40,047 nt of DNA from assembly GCA_900316305.1 (NCBI GenBank), contig ONCM01000005.1, positions 129,295 to 169,341 on the forward strand, read 5' to 3'. The notes beneath the pieces were generated by a model. It ran no database searches. It was given only the letters and a program-made list of their open reading frames with translations, and was not told the DNA's origin. Shown here one piece after another: positions 8,043-15,922 of this stretch. The translations under genes and the position numbers were made by a program. The first letter of the stretch is position 1, and each line of letters begins with the position of its first letter. The stretch comes from an uncultured Bacteroidales bacterium. Lineage in GTDB: Bacteria; Bacteroidota; Bacteroidia; Bacteroidales; WCHB1-69.

Positions 8043-8468
8043 TACAAATCCTCATTAAAAATAGCAGAATTAGAGCAGGGCGACTACCACACGTTATTGA
8101 ACGGGTCGGTGGCGGGTGAAAGAATTCGTATCGTCCTTGACACAGGTGCGTCCCACAGTTGTATTGACAAACAGTTTGTCAATCAGTTATTTCCGGATAG
8201 AGAAATGGAAAAAAATGATGGCGTGAATGCAGGCATTGGCGGGACAGACTTTGAAGTGCTGGTAACGGATCTGCCGGACTTCAAAATCGGCCACTACCAT
8301 CAGAAACTCCTGGAGAACATCGCGGTAATCGACTTCACCCACATCAATATGGCATACGAGGCCCTGCACCTCAAGCCCGTCCAAATGATATTAGGCAACG
8401 ACTTCTGTGTCAACCACAAAGCCATAATCGATTACGAACAAAAGTTAATCACATTCCAAAAGGGCTGA
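8040..8468 (+). CDS. Small retropepsin-like aspartic protease
   Basis: A 142-residue protein without a signal peptide or membrane segment. IRIVLDTGASHSCID (residues about 26-40) is the clan AA aspartic protease motif, with the catalytic Asp in DTGAS, and MILGNDFCVNHKAIIDY near the C-terminus matches the conserved hydrophobic-Gly strand that follows in retropepsins. With a single D-T/S-G site it should act, if at all, as a homodimer, in the cytoplasm. The start ATG lies in the last unit of a heptamer array, and the last codons plus TGA stop come from a 55-bp repeat, so both ends of the gene border repeats. Target unknown; the catalytic motif is clear, but activity is inferred. Confidence 0.8.
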   Translation: MYKSSLKIAELEQGDYHTLLNGSVAGERIRIVLDTGASHSCIDKQFVNQLFPDREMEKNDGVNAGIGGTDFEVLVTDLPDFKIGHYHQKLLENIAVIDFTHINMAYEALHLKPVQMILGNDFCVNHKAIIDYEQKLITFQKG

Positions 8469-8515
8469 AAGCCCGACGTATGTTAGCCTAGGGTGAGACG
8501 AAGTCGAGCCCTAGG
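8461..8515 (+). repeat. 55-bp two-hairpin repeat, copy A
   Basis: This 55-bp stretch matches the reverse complement of 24715-24769 with 4 mismatches. It contains two inverted repeats: GGGCT/AGCCC with a GAA loop at the left end and CCTAGGG/CCCTAGG at the right end. It supplies the TGA stop of the protease gene (8466-8468) and ends a few bases before a heptamer run that leads into ruvC. Confidence 0.9.
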
Positions 8516-8523
8516 AATCAATG

Positions 8524-8544
8524 GTCAACAGTCAAAATCAAATG
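8524..8544. repeat. Short heptamer array, 3 units
   Basis: Units GTCAACA, GTCAAAA and TCAAATG run directly into the preferred ruvC start codon, which is the ATG of the last unit. This parallels the array before the protease gene. Confidence 0.65.
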
Positions 8545-9105
8545 GAAAACCAACCGACACAACAGAAAATTTTAGGCGTGGACCCAGGTACCAACATTAT
8601 GGGTTATGCCCTATTGAACACGAACCTGAACAAGTCAGACGTGGAAGTGCTCAGCGTGTTGAAGATGACCAAACTCGTAGATCCGTACGCTAAGTTGAAA
8701 TATATTTACGAAAGAATTAATGGGTTAATCGAACAATATCATCCTGATATTCTGGCTATTGAAGCTCCGTTTTACGGCAAAAATGTGCAATCAATGCTGA
8801 AACTGGGTCGTGCGCAGGGCATTGTAATCGCCGCCTCATTGCATGCCGGCATGGAAGTGTATGAATACTCGCCACGTAAGATCAAGCAGTCCATCACCGG
8901 TAACGGCAATGCCTCCAAGGAACAGGTGTCCGCCATGCTCTGTCGGATGTATCCCATTTCGGAAAGCATTGAATATCTGGATGCTACGGATGCCTTGGCG
9001 GTAGCTGTCTGCCATCATTTGCAACACAAAGTGGTGTTCGGAAAATCGAAGGCCACGGACTGGAAAAGCTTCATTTCTCAAAATTCCGACCGGATTGTGA
9101 AATAG
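8542..9105 (+). CDS. ruvC: Crossover junction endodeoxyribonuclease RuvC
   Basis: RuvC resolves Holliday junctions as a dimer in the RuvABC complex. The protein starts near KILGVDPGTNIMGYALL with the first catalytic Asp, continues with ILAIEAPFYGKNVQSMLKLGRAQG carrying the catalytic Glu, and ends with the third acidic cluster in YLDATDALAVAVCHH, the canonical RuvC order. Starting at 8542 gives 187 residues, the usual length. An in-frame ATG at 8521 would add seven residues encoded by a heptamer repeat and is less likely. The gene follows the 55-bp repeat and no clear -7 element is visible directly upstream, so it may be read from the protease transcript. Confidence 0.93.
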   Translation: MENQPTQQKILGVDPGTNIMGYALLNTNLNKSDVEVLSVLKMTKLVDPYAKLKYIYERINGLIEQYHPDILAIEAPFYGKNVQSMLKLGRAQGIVIAASLHAGMEVYEYSPRKIKQSITGNGNASKEQVSAMLCRMYPISESIEYLDATDALAVAVCHHLQHKVVFGKSKATDWKSFISQNSDRIVK

Positions 9106-9128
9106 TCGGTGCGTATTCGTAATTTATG

Positions 9129-9137
9129 TACATTTGC
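9129..9137 (+). promoter_or_regulatory. Bacteroidetes -7 element for the transketolase gene
   Basis: TACATTTGC fits TAnnTTTG and lies 60 bp upstream of the transketolase subunit start. Confidence 0.65.
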
Positions 9138-9196
9138 CGCTCAATTATATTAAGGTAAAAAATATTAAAGAACAAAACCGCTAACAATATATCATT

Positions 9197-10039
9197 ATGG
9201 AAATCAAAGAATTACAAGATGTTGCTGCACAAGTTCGCAGAGATATTATCCGCATGGTTCACAGTGCCAAATCCGGACATCCGGGCGGTTCGCTGGGTTG
9301 CGCTGATTTTCTGACAGCTCTCTATTTCAATGTGATGGAGATTGATCCTGAGCATTTTACCCGTGAGGGCAAGGATGAGGACATGTTTTTCCTCTCCAAC
9401 GGCCATATCAGCCCCGTGTTCTACAGTGTGATGGCTCGCCGCGGCTATTTCCCGATCTCTGAACTGACCACCTTCCGCAAACTGGGCACACGTCTGCAAG
9501 GACACCCCACTCCAGTGGAAGGTCTTCCCGGCGTACGCATCGCTTCCGGTTCTCTCGGACAAGGTCTCTCTGTCGCCATCGGCGCCGCCTTGGCGAAGAA
9601 GGCCAACCAAGACAAACACCTTGTATTTGCACTCACCGGCGACGGCGAACTCGAAGAGGGACAAAACTGGGAAGCCCTGATGTTCGCAGGTTCCAAACAT
9701 GTTGACAACCTTATCATTACCGTTGACTACAACAAAAAACAGATTGACGGCAGCACCGATGCCGTGATGAGCCTCGGCAACCTCCGAGCCAAAATCCAAG
9801 CCTTCCAATGGATGGTCCTTGAAATGAACGGCAACGATATGAAAAGCTGCATCCAAACCCTGAAACTCGCCAAAACATTGGCTGGAAATCAGAAACCGAT
9901 CGCCATCCTGATGAAAACGGAGATGGGACAGGGCGTGGATTTCATGATGGGCACGCACAAATGGCACGGCACGCCTCCTAACGACGAACAAGCCGCAGCC
10001 GCTTTGGCTCAACTCCCTGAGACTTTGGGAGATTACTAA
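9197..10039 (+). CDS. Transketolase, N-terminal subunit
   Basis: A 280-residue protein corresponding to the thiamine-diphosphate PP half of transketolase, which moves two-carbon ketol units between sugar phosphates in the pentose phosphate pathway. Visible signatures are SAKSGHPGGSLGCADFLTAL near the N-terminus, SGSLGQGLSVAIGAAL, and the ThDP/Mg binding motif LTGDGELEEGQNWEALMFAG followed by VDYNKKQIDGS. Length is normal for the N-terminal subunit of split transketolases. The C-terminal (Pyr domain) partner is usually the next gene, but here an LptF/G permease gene follows after 11 bp and no partner occurs in the window. The catalytic partner must be elsewhere, or this subunit has another role. 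Confidence 0.88.
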   Translation: MEIKELQDVAAQVRRDIIRMVHSAKSGHPGGSLGCADFLTALYFNVMEIDPEHFTREGKDEDMFFLSNGHISPVFYSVMARRGYFPISELTTFRKLGTRLQGHPTPVEGLPGVRIASGSLGQGLSVAIGAALAKKANQDKHLVFALTGDGELEEGQNWEALMFAGSKHVDNLIITVDYNKKQIDGSTDAVMSLGNLRAKIQAFQWMVLEMNGNDMKSCIQTLKLAKTLAGNQKPIAILMKTEMGQGVDFMMGTHKWHGTPPNDEQAAAALAQLPETLGDY

Positions 10040-10050
10040 TACTTGCCCGC

Positions 10051-11535
10051 GTGAAGATCGTCAACAAATACCTCTGCAAAAACTTCCTCGGTCCCTTTTT
10101 CCTCACCTTCTTCGTGGCACTGTTTGTTTTGCTCATGCAGTTCGTCTGGAAATGGGTGGATGAGCTTGTGGGCAAAGGTTTGGAGCTGACCGTAATGCTG
10201 AAACTGTTGTTTTACGCGGCTATCTCCCTCTCTTCCATGGCATTCCCGTTGGCGGTTATGCTTGCTTCCCTGATGACTTTCGGCAACATGGGCGAACGTT
10301 ACGAAATCGTCGCCCTGAAGTCCGCCGGCATCTCCACACGCAAGATGATGACCCCGCTGGCTTGCCTGACAGTCATCATCACCATTGTCTCCTTCCTTTT
10401 CTCCGACCAAGTTATTCCCCGCGCCACATTGAAACTCAGGATGTTACTATACGACATCCAAGAGCAGAAACCCGCCCTCAATATCGAAGAGGGTGTCTTC
10501 TATGATGGTTTCGACAACTACTCCATCATGATAGGCAAAAAGATGCCTGACGGGGAAACGGTAAAAGACATCCTGATTTACGACCACTCCAGACGACAAG
10601 GCAACACCTGCGTAACGTACGCTGAATCAGGGAAAATGACCATCACCCCAGACAAACACTACCTCATTTTCGTCCTGAACAACGGCTCTTATTGGGACGA
10701 GACCTCCTCCATGGGCGTGAGTCGCGGAAAGCGCGTCCAGATGCCCCTGATGCGCGCCTCCTTCGACAAGCAATACAAACGGTTCGACATGTCCGACTTC
10801 TCCCTCAACCAGGCGGATGCACAGCTCTTCGAAGGCCACTCCTCCTCCATGACCAACAAGCAACTCAGCGAAGAAATCGACACCATGAAGAAGCAAATCC
10901 GTGAAATTGAGGAAAATACGGCAAATGTCTTCTTTAGCAACCTCTACTTTTACAACAATTTCGTACGGGGCAACGAACAATTCGCCACCCAGGAGGTTTC
11001 TTGTCCGTTGGACATCTCCGAGCTTTCACCCGACCTGAGGAGCCGAGTGTTGAATCATGCGGAAAACTCCTCCCGCTCCTTTATCTACTCCATGCAGTTT
11101 AACTACACAGATGCCTCTTACAGAACATCTTACATGTGGAATTTTCAGATTGAGCTTCAGCGCAAATACCGTTTGGCCGTTGCGTGTCTGCTCTTCTTCT
11201 TCATCGGAGCGCCTTTGGGATCCATCATCCGCAAAGGCGGCATTGCCGTGCCGCTGGTCCTTACGGTCTTATTCTTCGTCATCTACTTCGCACTCTCCGT
11301 CATCGGGGAGAAAATCGCAAAAGGCAGCACCATGCCGGTTTGGTTCGGTACTTGGCTTTCCTCATTCATACTCCTTCCCCTGTGCGTCTTCCTGACTTAT
11401 CATGCCACCATGGACACCGCCGTACTGTCACCCGACACCTACGCCAAATGGATGGATAAAATCAAGAACATCAAACTCAAAAATATAAAACTGTTTTCGA
11501 AAAAAAGACATGAAGATTCTTCAACTTTGTCATAA
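10051..11535 (+). CDS. LptF/LptG-family lipopolysaccharide transport permease
   Basis: A 494-residue protein with the YjgP/YjgQ layout: three N-terminal membrane segments (from FLGPFFLTFFVALFVLLMQFVW and FPLAVMLASLMTFGNMGERYE, with the conserved ALKSAGIS coupling segment), a long periplasmic domain (about 110-360), and three C-terminal membrane segments ending before the basic tail. LptF and LptG with LptB form the inner-membrane ABC exporter that pushes LPS toward the outer membrane; Bacteroidetes often encode several such permeases apart from one another. The start is GTG at 10051. The gene overlaps the following glycosyltransferase by 26 bp, so the two are translationally linked. Whether it is LptF or LptG cannot be decided here. 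Confidence 0.85.
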   Translation: MKIVNKYLCKNFLGPFFLTFFVALFVLLMQFVWKWVDELVGKGLELTVMLKLLFYAAISLSSMAFPLAVMLASLMTFGNMGERYEIVALKSAGISTRKMMTPLACLTVIITIVSFLFSDQVIPRATLKLRMLLYDIQEQKPALNIEEGVFYDGFDNYSIMIGKKMPDGETVKDILIYDHSRRQGNTCVTYAESGKMTITPDKHYLIFVLNNGSYWDETSSMGVSRGKRVQMPLMRASFDKQYKRFDMSDFSLNQADAQLFEGHSSSMTNKQLSEEIDTMKKQIREIEENTANVFFSNLYFYNNFVRGNEQFATQEVSCPLDISELSPDLRSRVLNHAENSSRSFIYSMQFNYTDASYRTSYMWNFQIELQRKYRLAVACLLFFFIGAPLGSIIRKGGIAVPLVLTVLFFVIYFALSVIGEKIAKGSTMPVWFGTWLSSFILLPLCVFLTYHATMDTAVLSPDTYAKWMDKIKNIKLKNIKLFSKKRHEDSSTLS

Positions 11536-12724
11536 AACGCCCTTGCCCGCCATCGATGGTGGATGCATTGCCATTCACAACATCACGCAGTGCCTGCTGA
11601 ACAGCGGCGCCGATGTGAAGGTACTCGCAGTGGCCACTCCCAAACACCCCTACGTGGTTTCAGCCTACTCCAAATCCTATCTGGAGAAAACCCGCTTCGA
11701 ATCGGTCTATATTGACACGACCCCTCACAAAATCGAAGCACTGAAAACACTATTTACGGGCAATTCCTACCAAATTAGCCGGTTTTATAGCAAAAACATG
11801 GCGACGAAACTGAGCGAAACACTCAAAAAGGAAGATTTCGACATCGTCCATATCGAATCCATTTACATGGCACCCTATATACCGTTGATTCGGAAACTCT
11901 CCAAAGCAAAAATCCTGATGCGTCTGCACAATATCGAGCATCAGATTTGGGAACGGCTCTCCGAAAACGAACGGAACCCCATCATGAAGCTGGCTTACCG
12001 TGTTAACGCCCACCAACTCAAACGAGTGGAACGGAAAATCCTGCATGGGGTGGACGGCTACATGTCTATCTCGGAACCCGATTACAACTACTTCCACGAA
12101 GCTTTCCCCAATGTTCCCGGCACCGTAATCCCATTCGGTATCAATCTGGACAACTATGAGTTAGAGGAGGATGACTACATCGCCACCGACCATCCGGAAC
12201 TGTTCCATATCGGTAGCATGAACTGGTCTCCCAACGTGGAAGGCATCCTGTGGTTTTTGGAAGAAGTGTGGCCCGACATTCTGGCCGCACACCCCGATCT
12301 GACCTTTACGTTGGCCGGCCATGACATTCCGGAGAGCATTCGCTCCCGCCACGATCGGAACGTGAACGTCGTCGGCTCTGTACCGAATGCCAACGAATTT
12401 ATGGCGGAACATGACATTATGATCGTACCCTTGCTTTCGGGTAGCGGTATCCGTATCAAAATAGTGGAAGCCATGGCGTTGGGTAAAGTGGTGATTACTA
12501 CCTCCATCGGTGCAGAAGGACTGGATGTTCAAGATGGTAAGCATCTGTTCATCGCCGACACTCCGGAAGAGTTTGTGGCAGTCATCAACAAATGCGTGGC
12601 TATGCCCGACATCTGCTCCATTATCAGCGAAAACGCCCAGCATTACATCTCCGTTCACCACAATAATGCCGTTATCGCGCAACAAATCATGGACTTTTAT
12701 CAAAAAGTGACCAATAAACAATGA
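11510..12724 (+). CDS. Family 4 glycosyltransferase
   Basis: A 404-residue GT-B fold enzyme. The N-terminal domain opens with MKILQLCHKTPLPAIDGGCI, where the GG loop is typical of GT4. The C-terminal donor domain shows VIPFGINLDNYE, HIGSMNWSPNVEGILWFLE and VPLLSGSGIRIKIVEAMALG, with the Glu of KIVEAMA as the usual nucleotide-sugar contact. No signal peptide is visible, so it is probably cytoplasmic or membrane-peripheral and acts in LPS or polysaccharide synthesis, which fits its overlap with the LptF/G gene upstream. Its TGA stop overlaps the dxs ATG (ATGA), indicating translational coupling. The sugar donor and acceptor are not predictable. Confidence 0.9.
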   Translation: MKILQLCHKTPLPAIDGGCIAIHNITQCLLNSGADVKVLAVATPKHPYVVSAYSKSYLEKTRFESVYIDTTPHKIEALKTLFTGNSYQISRFYSKNMATKLSETLKKEDFDIVHIESIYMAPYIPLIRKLSKAKILMRLHNIEHQIWERLSENERNPIMKLAYRVNAHQLKRVERKILHGVDGYMSISEPDYNYFHEAFPNVPGTVIPFGINLDNYELEEDDYIATDHPELFHIGSMNWSPNVEGILWFLEEVWPDILAAHPDLTFTLAGHDIPESIRSRHDRNVNVVGSVPNANEFMAEHDIMIVPLLSGSGIRIKIVEAMALGKVVITTSIGAEGLDVQDGKHLFIADTPEEFVAVINKCVAMPDICSIISENAQHYISVHHNNAVIAQQIMDFYQKVTNKQ

Positions 12725-14658
12725 AAAAACTTTTGTCAGATATAGAAACGGTTGAAGATCTGCGCAAACTTCCTGTCAATCAGCTGCCACAGTTGTGCGA
12801 AGAGTTGCGTCAGTACATCATCGAGCAAACCGCCCAGCATCCTGGCCATCTCGGATCCAGTCTCGGCGTAGTGGAGCTCACCGTGGCCATCCATTATGTC
12901 TTCGACACCCCTGATGACAAATTGATTTGGGATGTGGGACACCAGGCCTACTGCCATAAAATCTTGACGGGACGTAAGGAACAGTTCTGCACCAACCGCT
13001 GTTATGGCGGCATCAGTGGTTTTCCCCGTCGCGACGAAAGCGAATATGACGCATTCGGCACTGGACACTCCTCCACCTCCATTTCCGCAGTTCTTGGCAT
13101 GGCATTGGCCGCAAAGATGGAAGGCAACATGAAGCGCAACCATATTGCCGTCATCGGCGATGGCGCTATCGGTGGCGGCATGGCCTTCGAAGCCATGAAC
13201 CAAGCGCCCTACCGCGATGTCAACATGCTGGTGATCCTCAATGACAACAAGATTTCCATCGACAAAAGTACTGGTGCGATGAGCAAGTACCTGCTCTCTA
13301 TTACCGCCTCCCCGACTTACAATCGGATGAAAAACCGTTTGTGGAACTTCTTCACCTTCCGCACCAACCATCCCAACCGCGTCACCAACTTCTTCAGCAA
13401 GATGGGCAACTCCATGAAAGGCTGGCTGTTCGGTGGCAGCAACTGGTTTCAGAGCCTCGGCTACCGCTATTTCGGGCCCGCCGACGGCCACGATGTCATC
13501 AATCTGGTGAAGGCTCTCAAAGGGCTCAAAAAATTGCCCGGACAGAAAGTTCTCCATGTGCTGACCATAAAGGGTAAGGGATTGGAAGCGGCAGAACAGA
13601 ACCAGACGAAGTATCATGCACCTGGCAAGTTCGACCCTGACACGGGCGAGATTATTGCTGCCGAAACCAAGCAACAACCGCCTAAATATCAAGATGTTTT
13701 CGGTAATACTATTTTAGAACTGGCACGAGAAGATGAGAAAATAGTTGGCATTACGCCCGCCATGGCCACCGGATGCTCACTCACCATTATGGATGCCGTT
13801 TATCCTGAACGCGTCTTCGATGTAGGCATTGCCGAACAACATGCCGTAACTTTCTCGGCTGGTTTGGCCACCGAAGGCTACATTCCTTTCTGCAATATAT
13901 ACTCCTCATTCCTGCAGCGCGGCTACGATCAGGTAATCCATGACGTGGCATTACAGAAACTGCCAGTTATTTTCTGCATAGACCGTGCAGGACTGGTCGG
14001 CGAGGACGGCTCCACGCACCAAGGCGCTTTCGATTTGGCCTTCCTGCGCTGCATCCCCGACCTGATCATCGCCTCCCCTCTGAACGAACACGAGTTGCGC
14101 AACATGATGGTCACCGCCTATCAAAACGCAAAGAATCAAGGACTTCCGTTCGTCATCCGTTACCCGCGCGGTAGAGGCGTACTCCTTGACTGGCACAATG
14201 AACCTCAAGTGCTGCCTATTGGGAAAGGGCAACTCCTGCAAAAGGGTGAAAAAGTATTGTTGCTGACCCTCGGACCCTTGGGCAATGCCGTCAGCCATGT
14301 GCTGGAGACGTTGGCAAAAGAAGGTATCCATCCGGGACATTTTGACGTGAAGTTCCTTAAACCGCTGGACGAAAGCGCTTTGGAAGAATTTACAAAACAA
14401 TATTCAGTGTGGATTACGGTGGAGGATGGTACCGAAAAAGGAGGATTATTCTCCGAAATTGCGGAATTCCTCGCCTGTAGAGACGCGCTGCAGCACGTCT
14501 CTACGAATGGTTCAGATTTCCATCATCCCCAACTGCTGCATATTGCCATCCCCGACGAGTTCATCACCCATGGTGACATCCCGAATCTGTACAAAAAGGT
14601 CGGTTTCGACAACGATTCTATAGAAAAAACCATCCGCCAAGCCTGGGAGATGGCGTAA
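12721..14658 (+). CDS. dxs: 1-deoxy-D-xylulose-5-phosphate synthase
   Basis: Dxs condenses pyruvate and glyceraldehyde 3-phosphate with thiamine diphosphate, the first step of the MEP isoprenoid pathway. The 645-residue protein shows HPGHLGSSLGVVELTVAI, WDVGHQAYCHKILTGRK, FGTGHSSTSISAVLGMA, the ThDP motif IGDGAIGGGMAFEAMN with LNDNKISIDKS, DVGIAEQHAVTFSAGLA with the catalytic Glu, and a C-terminal transketolase-C domain ending near IAIPDEFITHG. Residues 586-595 (CRDALQHVST) are encoded by a copy of the 28-bp palindromic repeat, inserted in frame in the C-terminal domain; without it the segment FLA-NGSDF would be of ordinary length. The frame remains open and all catalytic motifs are intact, so the enzyme is probably functional. 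Confidence 0.95.
   Translation: MKKLLSDIETVEDLRKLPVNQLPQLCEELRQYIIEQTAQHPGHLGSSLGVVELTVAIHYVFDTPDDKLIWDVGHQAYCHKILTGRKEQFCTNRCYGGISGFPRRDESEYDAFGTGHSSTSISAVLGMALAAKMEGNMKRNHIAVIGDGAIGGGMAFEAMNQAPYRDVNMLVILNDNKISIDKSTGAMSKYLLSITASPTYNRMKNRLWNFFTFRTNHPNRVTNFFSKMGNSMKGWLFGGSNWFQSLGYRYFGPADGHDVINLVKALKGLKKLPGQKVLHVLTIKGKGLEAAEQNQTKYHAPGKFDPDTGEIIAAETKQQPPKYQDVFGNTILELAREDEKIVGITPAMATGCSLTIMDAVYPERVFDVGIAEQHAVTFSAGLATEGYIPFCNIYSSFLQRGYDQVIHDVALQKLPVIFCIDRAGLVGEDGSTHQGAFDLAFLRCIPDLIIASPLNEHELRNMMVTAYQNAKNQGLPFVIRYPRGRGVLLDWHNEPQVLPIGKGQLLQKGEKVLLLTLGPLGNAVSHVLETLAKEGIHPGHFDVKFLKPLDESALEEFTKQYSVWITVEDGTEKGGLFSEIAEFLACRDALQHVSTNGSDFHHPQLLHIAIPDEFITHGDIPNLYKKVGFDNDSIEKTIRQAWEMA
14477..14504. repeat. 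28-bp palindrome (GTAGAGACG family), copy inside dxs
   Basis: GTAGAGACGCGCTG followed by CAGCACGTCTCTAC, an inverted repeat with one mismatch in the arms. It lies entirely within the dxs reading frame and contributes to ten codons. It is identical to the copy at 14690-14717. Confidence 0.95.
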
Positions 14659-14689
14659 GGTGAATTTCGGAACCCCGCAACATCCCGTT

Positions 14690-14717
14690 GTAGAGACGCG
14701 CTGCAGCACGTCTCTAC
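14690..14717. repeat. 28-bp palindrome, copy between dxs and trmH-like gene
   Basis: Identical in all 28 bases to the copy inside dxs, 186 bp away. It lies between two convergent genes. Its right arm is followed by two further direct copies of the arm sequence (see 14718-14749). Confidence 0.95.
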
Positions 14718-14749
14718 TGTAACGCGTCTCTACTGCATTGCGTCTCTAC
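14718..14749. repeat. Tandem half-palindromes CGTCTCTAC
   Basis: After the full palindrome the arm CGTCTCTAC occurs twice more (14724-14732 and 14741-14749), giving three direct copies of the arm at about 16-bp spacing. The last copy includes the TAG/TGT region at the end of the convergent methyltransferase gene, whose stop is at 14746-14748. Confidence 0.8.
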
Positions 14750-15450
14750 AAATGGGTCAAACCATTATTTTTCATGTAATACGCAATCAAACCATCCGGA
14801 TCTTTAACGCTCTTTTGTAACCATTCGAAATAGAGCTCGTTACGCTCATCTTCCGAGAGTTTCCACTGTACATCCGAACGGCGCATCCGCTCGCTAAAAT
14901 GGGATAAAATAATAGCTGCAGAATTGGAGATATTGAAACTTTCCGTAAATCCGTACATCGGAATCAGCACATTACCGTCCGCATAGCGAATCGCATCTTC
15001 CGAAAGCCCAGTCAGCTCCGTCCCGAACAAGAACGCGGTCTTCTGCTCCACTGGTAAATCAAAAATGGTACGTCTTCGCTCATCTGGCAGCGTGGCAGCA
15101 ACCCAATAGCCTTGCTCATGCAACCGGTCAATACAATCCTTGACATTATGATCGCTGTGCGGATAGTCCTGAATGGTGAGCCATTTGTCGGCCCCCATGC
15201 TGATATCCTTGTGTATTTCGAACGCGTTCCGGTGTTGAATAACATGAACATCTTGGATTCCGTAACAGTCGCAGGTGCGCAACACCGCACTGATATTCTG
15301 AGTCTGGAAAAGATCTTCCAACACTACCGTAATGTGACGAGTGCGGTTTTCCAACACTTCTGCCAAACGCTCCTGACGCGTTTCCGACACGAACTGTTGG
15401 AGATATTCAACCAATTGGTCTCTAAGTTGTTTATCCTCGATTTTTCTCAT
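14746..15450 (-). CDS. TrmH-like tRNA 2'-O-methyltransferase (SpoU family)
   Basis: A 234-residue SPOUT-fold methyltransferase. Visible motifs are ITVVLEDLFQTQNISAVLRT (motif 1, with N and R), FLFGTELTGLSEDAI (motif 2) and VLIPMYGFTESFNISNSAAI (motif 3), which form the knotted SAM-binding site. The short N-terminal helix region and the C-terminal extension match TrmH, which methylates the 2'-hydroxyl of G18 in tRNA. Substrate assignment is by family resemblance; a TrmL- or RlmB-like specificity is less likely but not excluded. The stop codon lies in the half-palindrome array at its 3' side. It is downstream of HU on the same strand, separated by an intrinsic terminator. Confidence 0.87.
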   Translation of the reverse strand: MRKIEDKQLRDQLVEYLQQFVSETRQERLAEVLENRTRHITVVLEDLFQTQNISAVLRTCDCYGIQDVHVIQHRNAFEIHKDISMGADKWLTIQDYPHSDHNVKDCIDRLHEQGYWVAATLPDERRRTIFDLPVEQKTAFLFGTELTGLSEDAIRYADGNVLIPMYGFTESFNISNSAAIILSHFSERMRRSDVQWKLSEDERNELYFEWLQKSVKDPDGLIAYYMKNNGLTHL

Positions 15451-15462
15451 CTCTATATAAAC

Positions 15463-15487
15463 AAAAAAGCCCTTAATAAGGGCTTTT
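15463..15487 (-). terminator. Intrinsic terminator after the HU gene
   Basis: AAAAAAGCCCTTA and ATAAGGGCTTTTT form an inverted repeat with A and T tracts at the two sides, so it can work in both directions. It lies 22 bp beyond the stop of the HU gene and just ahead of the TrmH-like gene. Confidence 0.85.
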
Positions 15488-15508
15488 TAAGGTTAAACGA
15501 AATATTTA

Positions 15509-15778
15509 CTATTTCATTTTTGCAAATGCAGAACCGGGTTTGAATTTAACAACCTTCTTAGCGGGGATGTTGATCTTTTTGCCCGTTGCAGGATTGTGAC
15601 CTGTTCTAGCTTTGCGATCGGCAACATAAAATGTGCCAAAGCCAATCAAAGCAAGTCTTTCGCCTTTTTTCAAAGCTTTCTCAGTTGCACCTACTAATGC
15701 CTCCAAGGCAATTTTAGCTTGAACTTTTGTCAAACCGGCTTCTTCTGCCATTACATTGATTAATTCGCTCTTGTTCAT
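15509..15778 (-). CDS. HU-family DNA-binding protein
   Basis: An 89-residue HU/IHF-fold protein, the normal length of the family. MNKSELINVMAEEAGLTKVQA is the N-terminal helical region, LIGFGTFYVADRKARTGHNPATGKK contains the conserved GFGxF and the RxGxNPxTG DNA-binding arm with the intercalating proline, and the protein ends in VKFKPGSAFAKMK. It acts as a dimer that bends DNA and compacts the nucleoid. It has its own -7-like element upstream and a strong terminator downstream, which suggests a separate, abundant transcript. Whether it forms homodimers or pairs with another HU-like subunit cannot be told. Confidence 0.95.
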   Translation of the reverse strand: MNKSELINVMAEEAGLTKVQAKIALEALVGATEKALKKGERLALIGFGTFYVADRKARTGHNPATGKKINIPAKKVVKFKPGSAFAKMK

Positions 15779-15822
15779 GTTTACTAATTTATGGGGTTAA
15801 TAATGATAATAAGTTTGAGCCA

Positions 15823-15830
15823 CAAATTTA
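15823..15830 (-). promoter_or_regulatory. Bacteroidetes -7 element for the HU gene
   Basis: TAAATTTG on the minus strand, fitting TAnnTTTG, about 45 bp before the HU start codon. Confidence 0.55.
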
Positions 15831-15922
15831 ATAAAAATTGTAAAAAACAGCCCCAGATATCAGAATGTTGGTAATTATTTTAGTTGGTTGATAAAGCGGT
15901 CAATATCAGGCTATAATATATA

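Noticed and set aside
9212-10012. 266-codon frame antisense to the transketolase subunit
   Set aside because: Shadow of a well-supported gene; no motif on the antisense strand.
12736-13692. Long open frame (318 codons) antisense to dxs
   Set aside because: It lies wholly within dxs, which has all catalytic motifs; the antisense frame shows no recognisable motif and no promoter or ribosome binding site.
14746-15450. Copies of the palindrome considered as operators of a shared regulator
   Set aside because: Positions relative to genes vary (inside a coding region, after stops, between convergent genes) and not one is at a consistent distance from a -7 element, so a regulon operator is unlikely.
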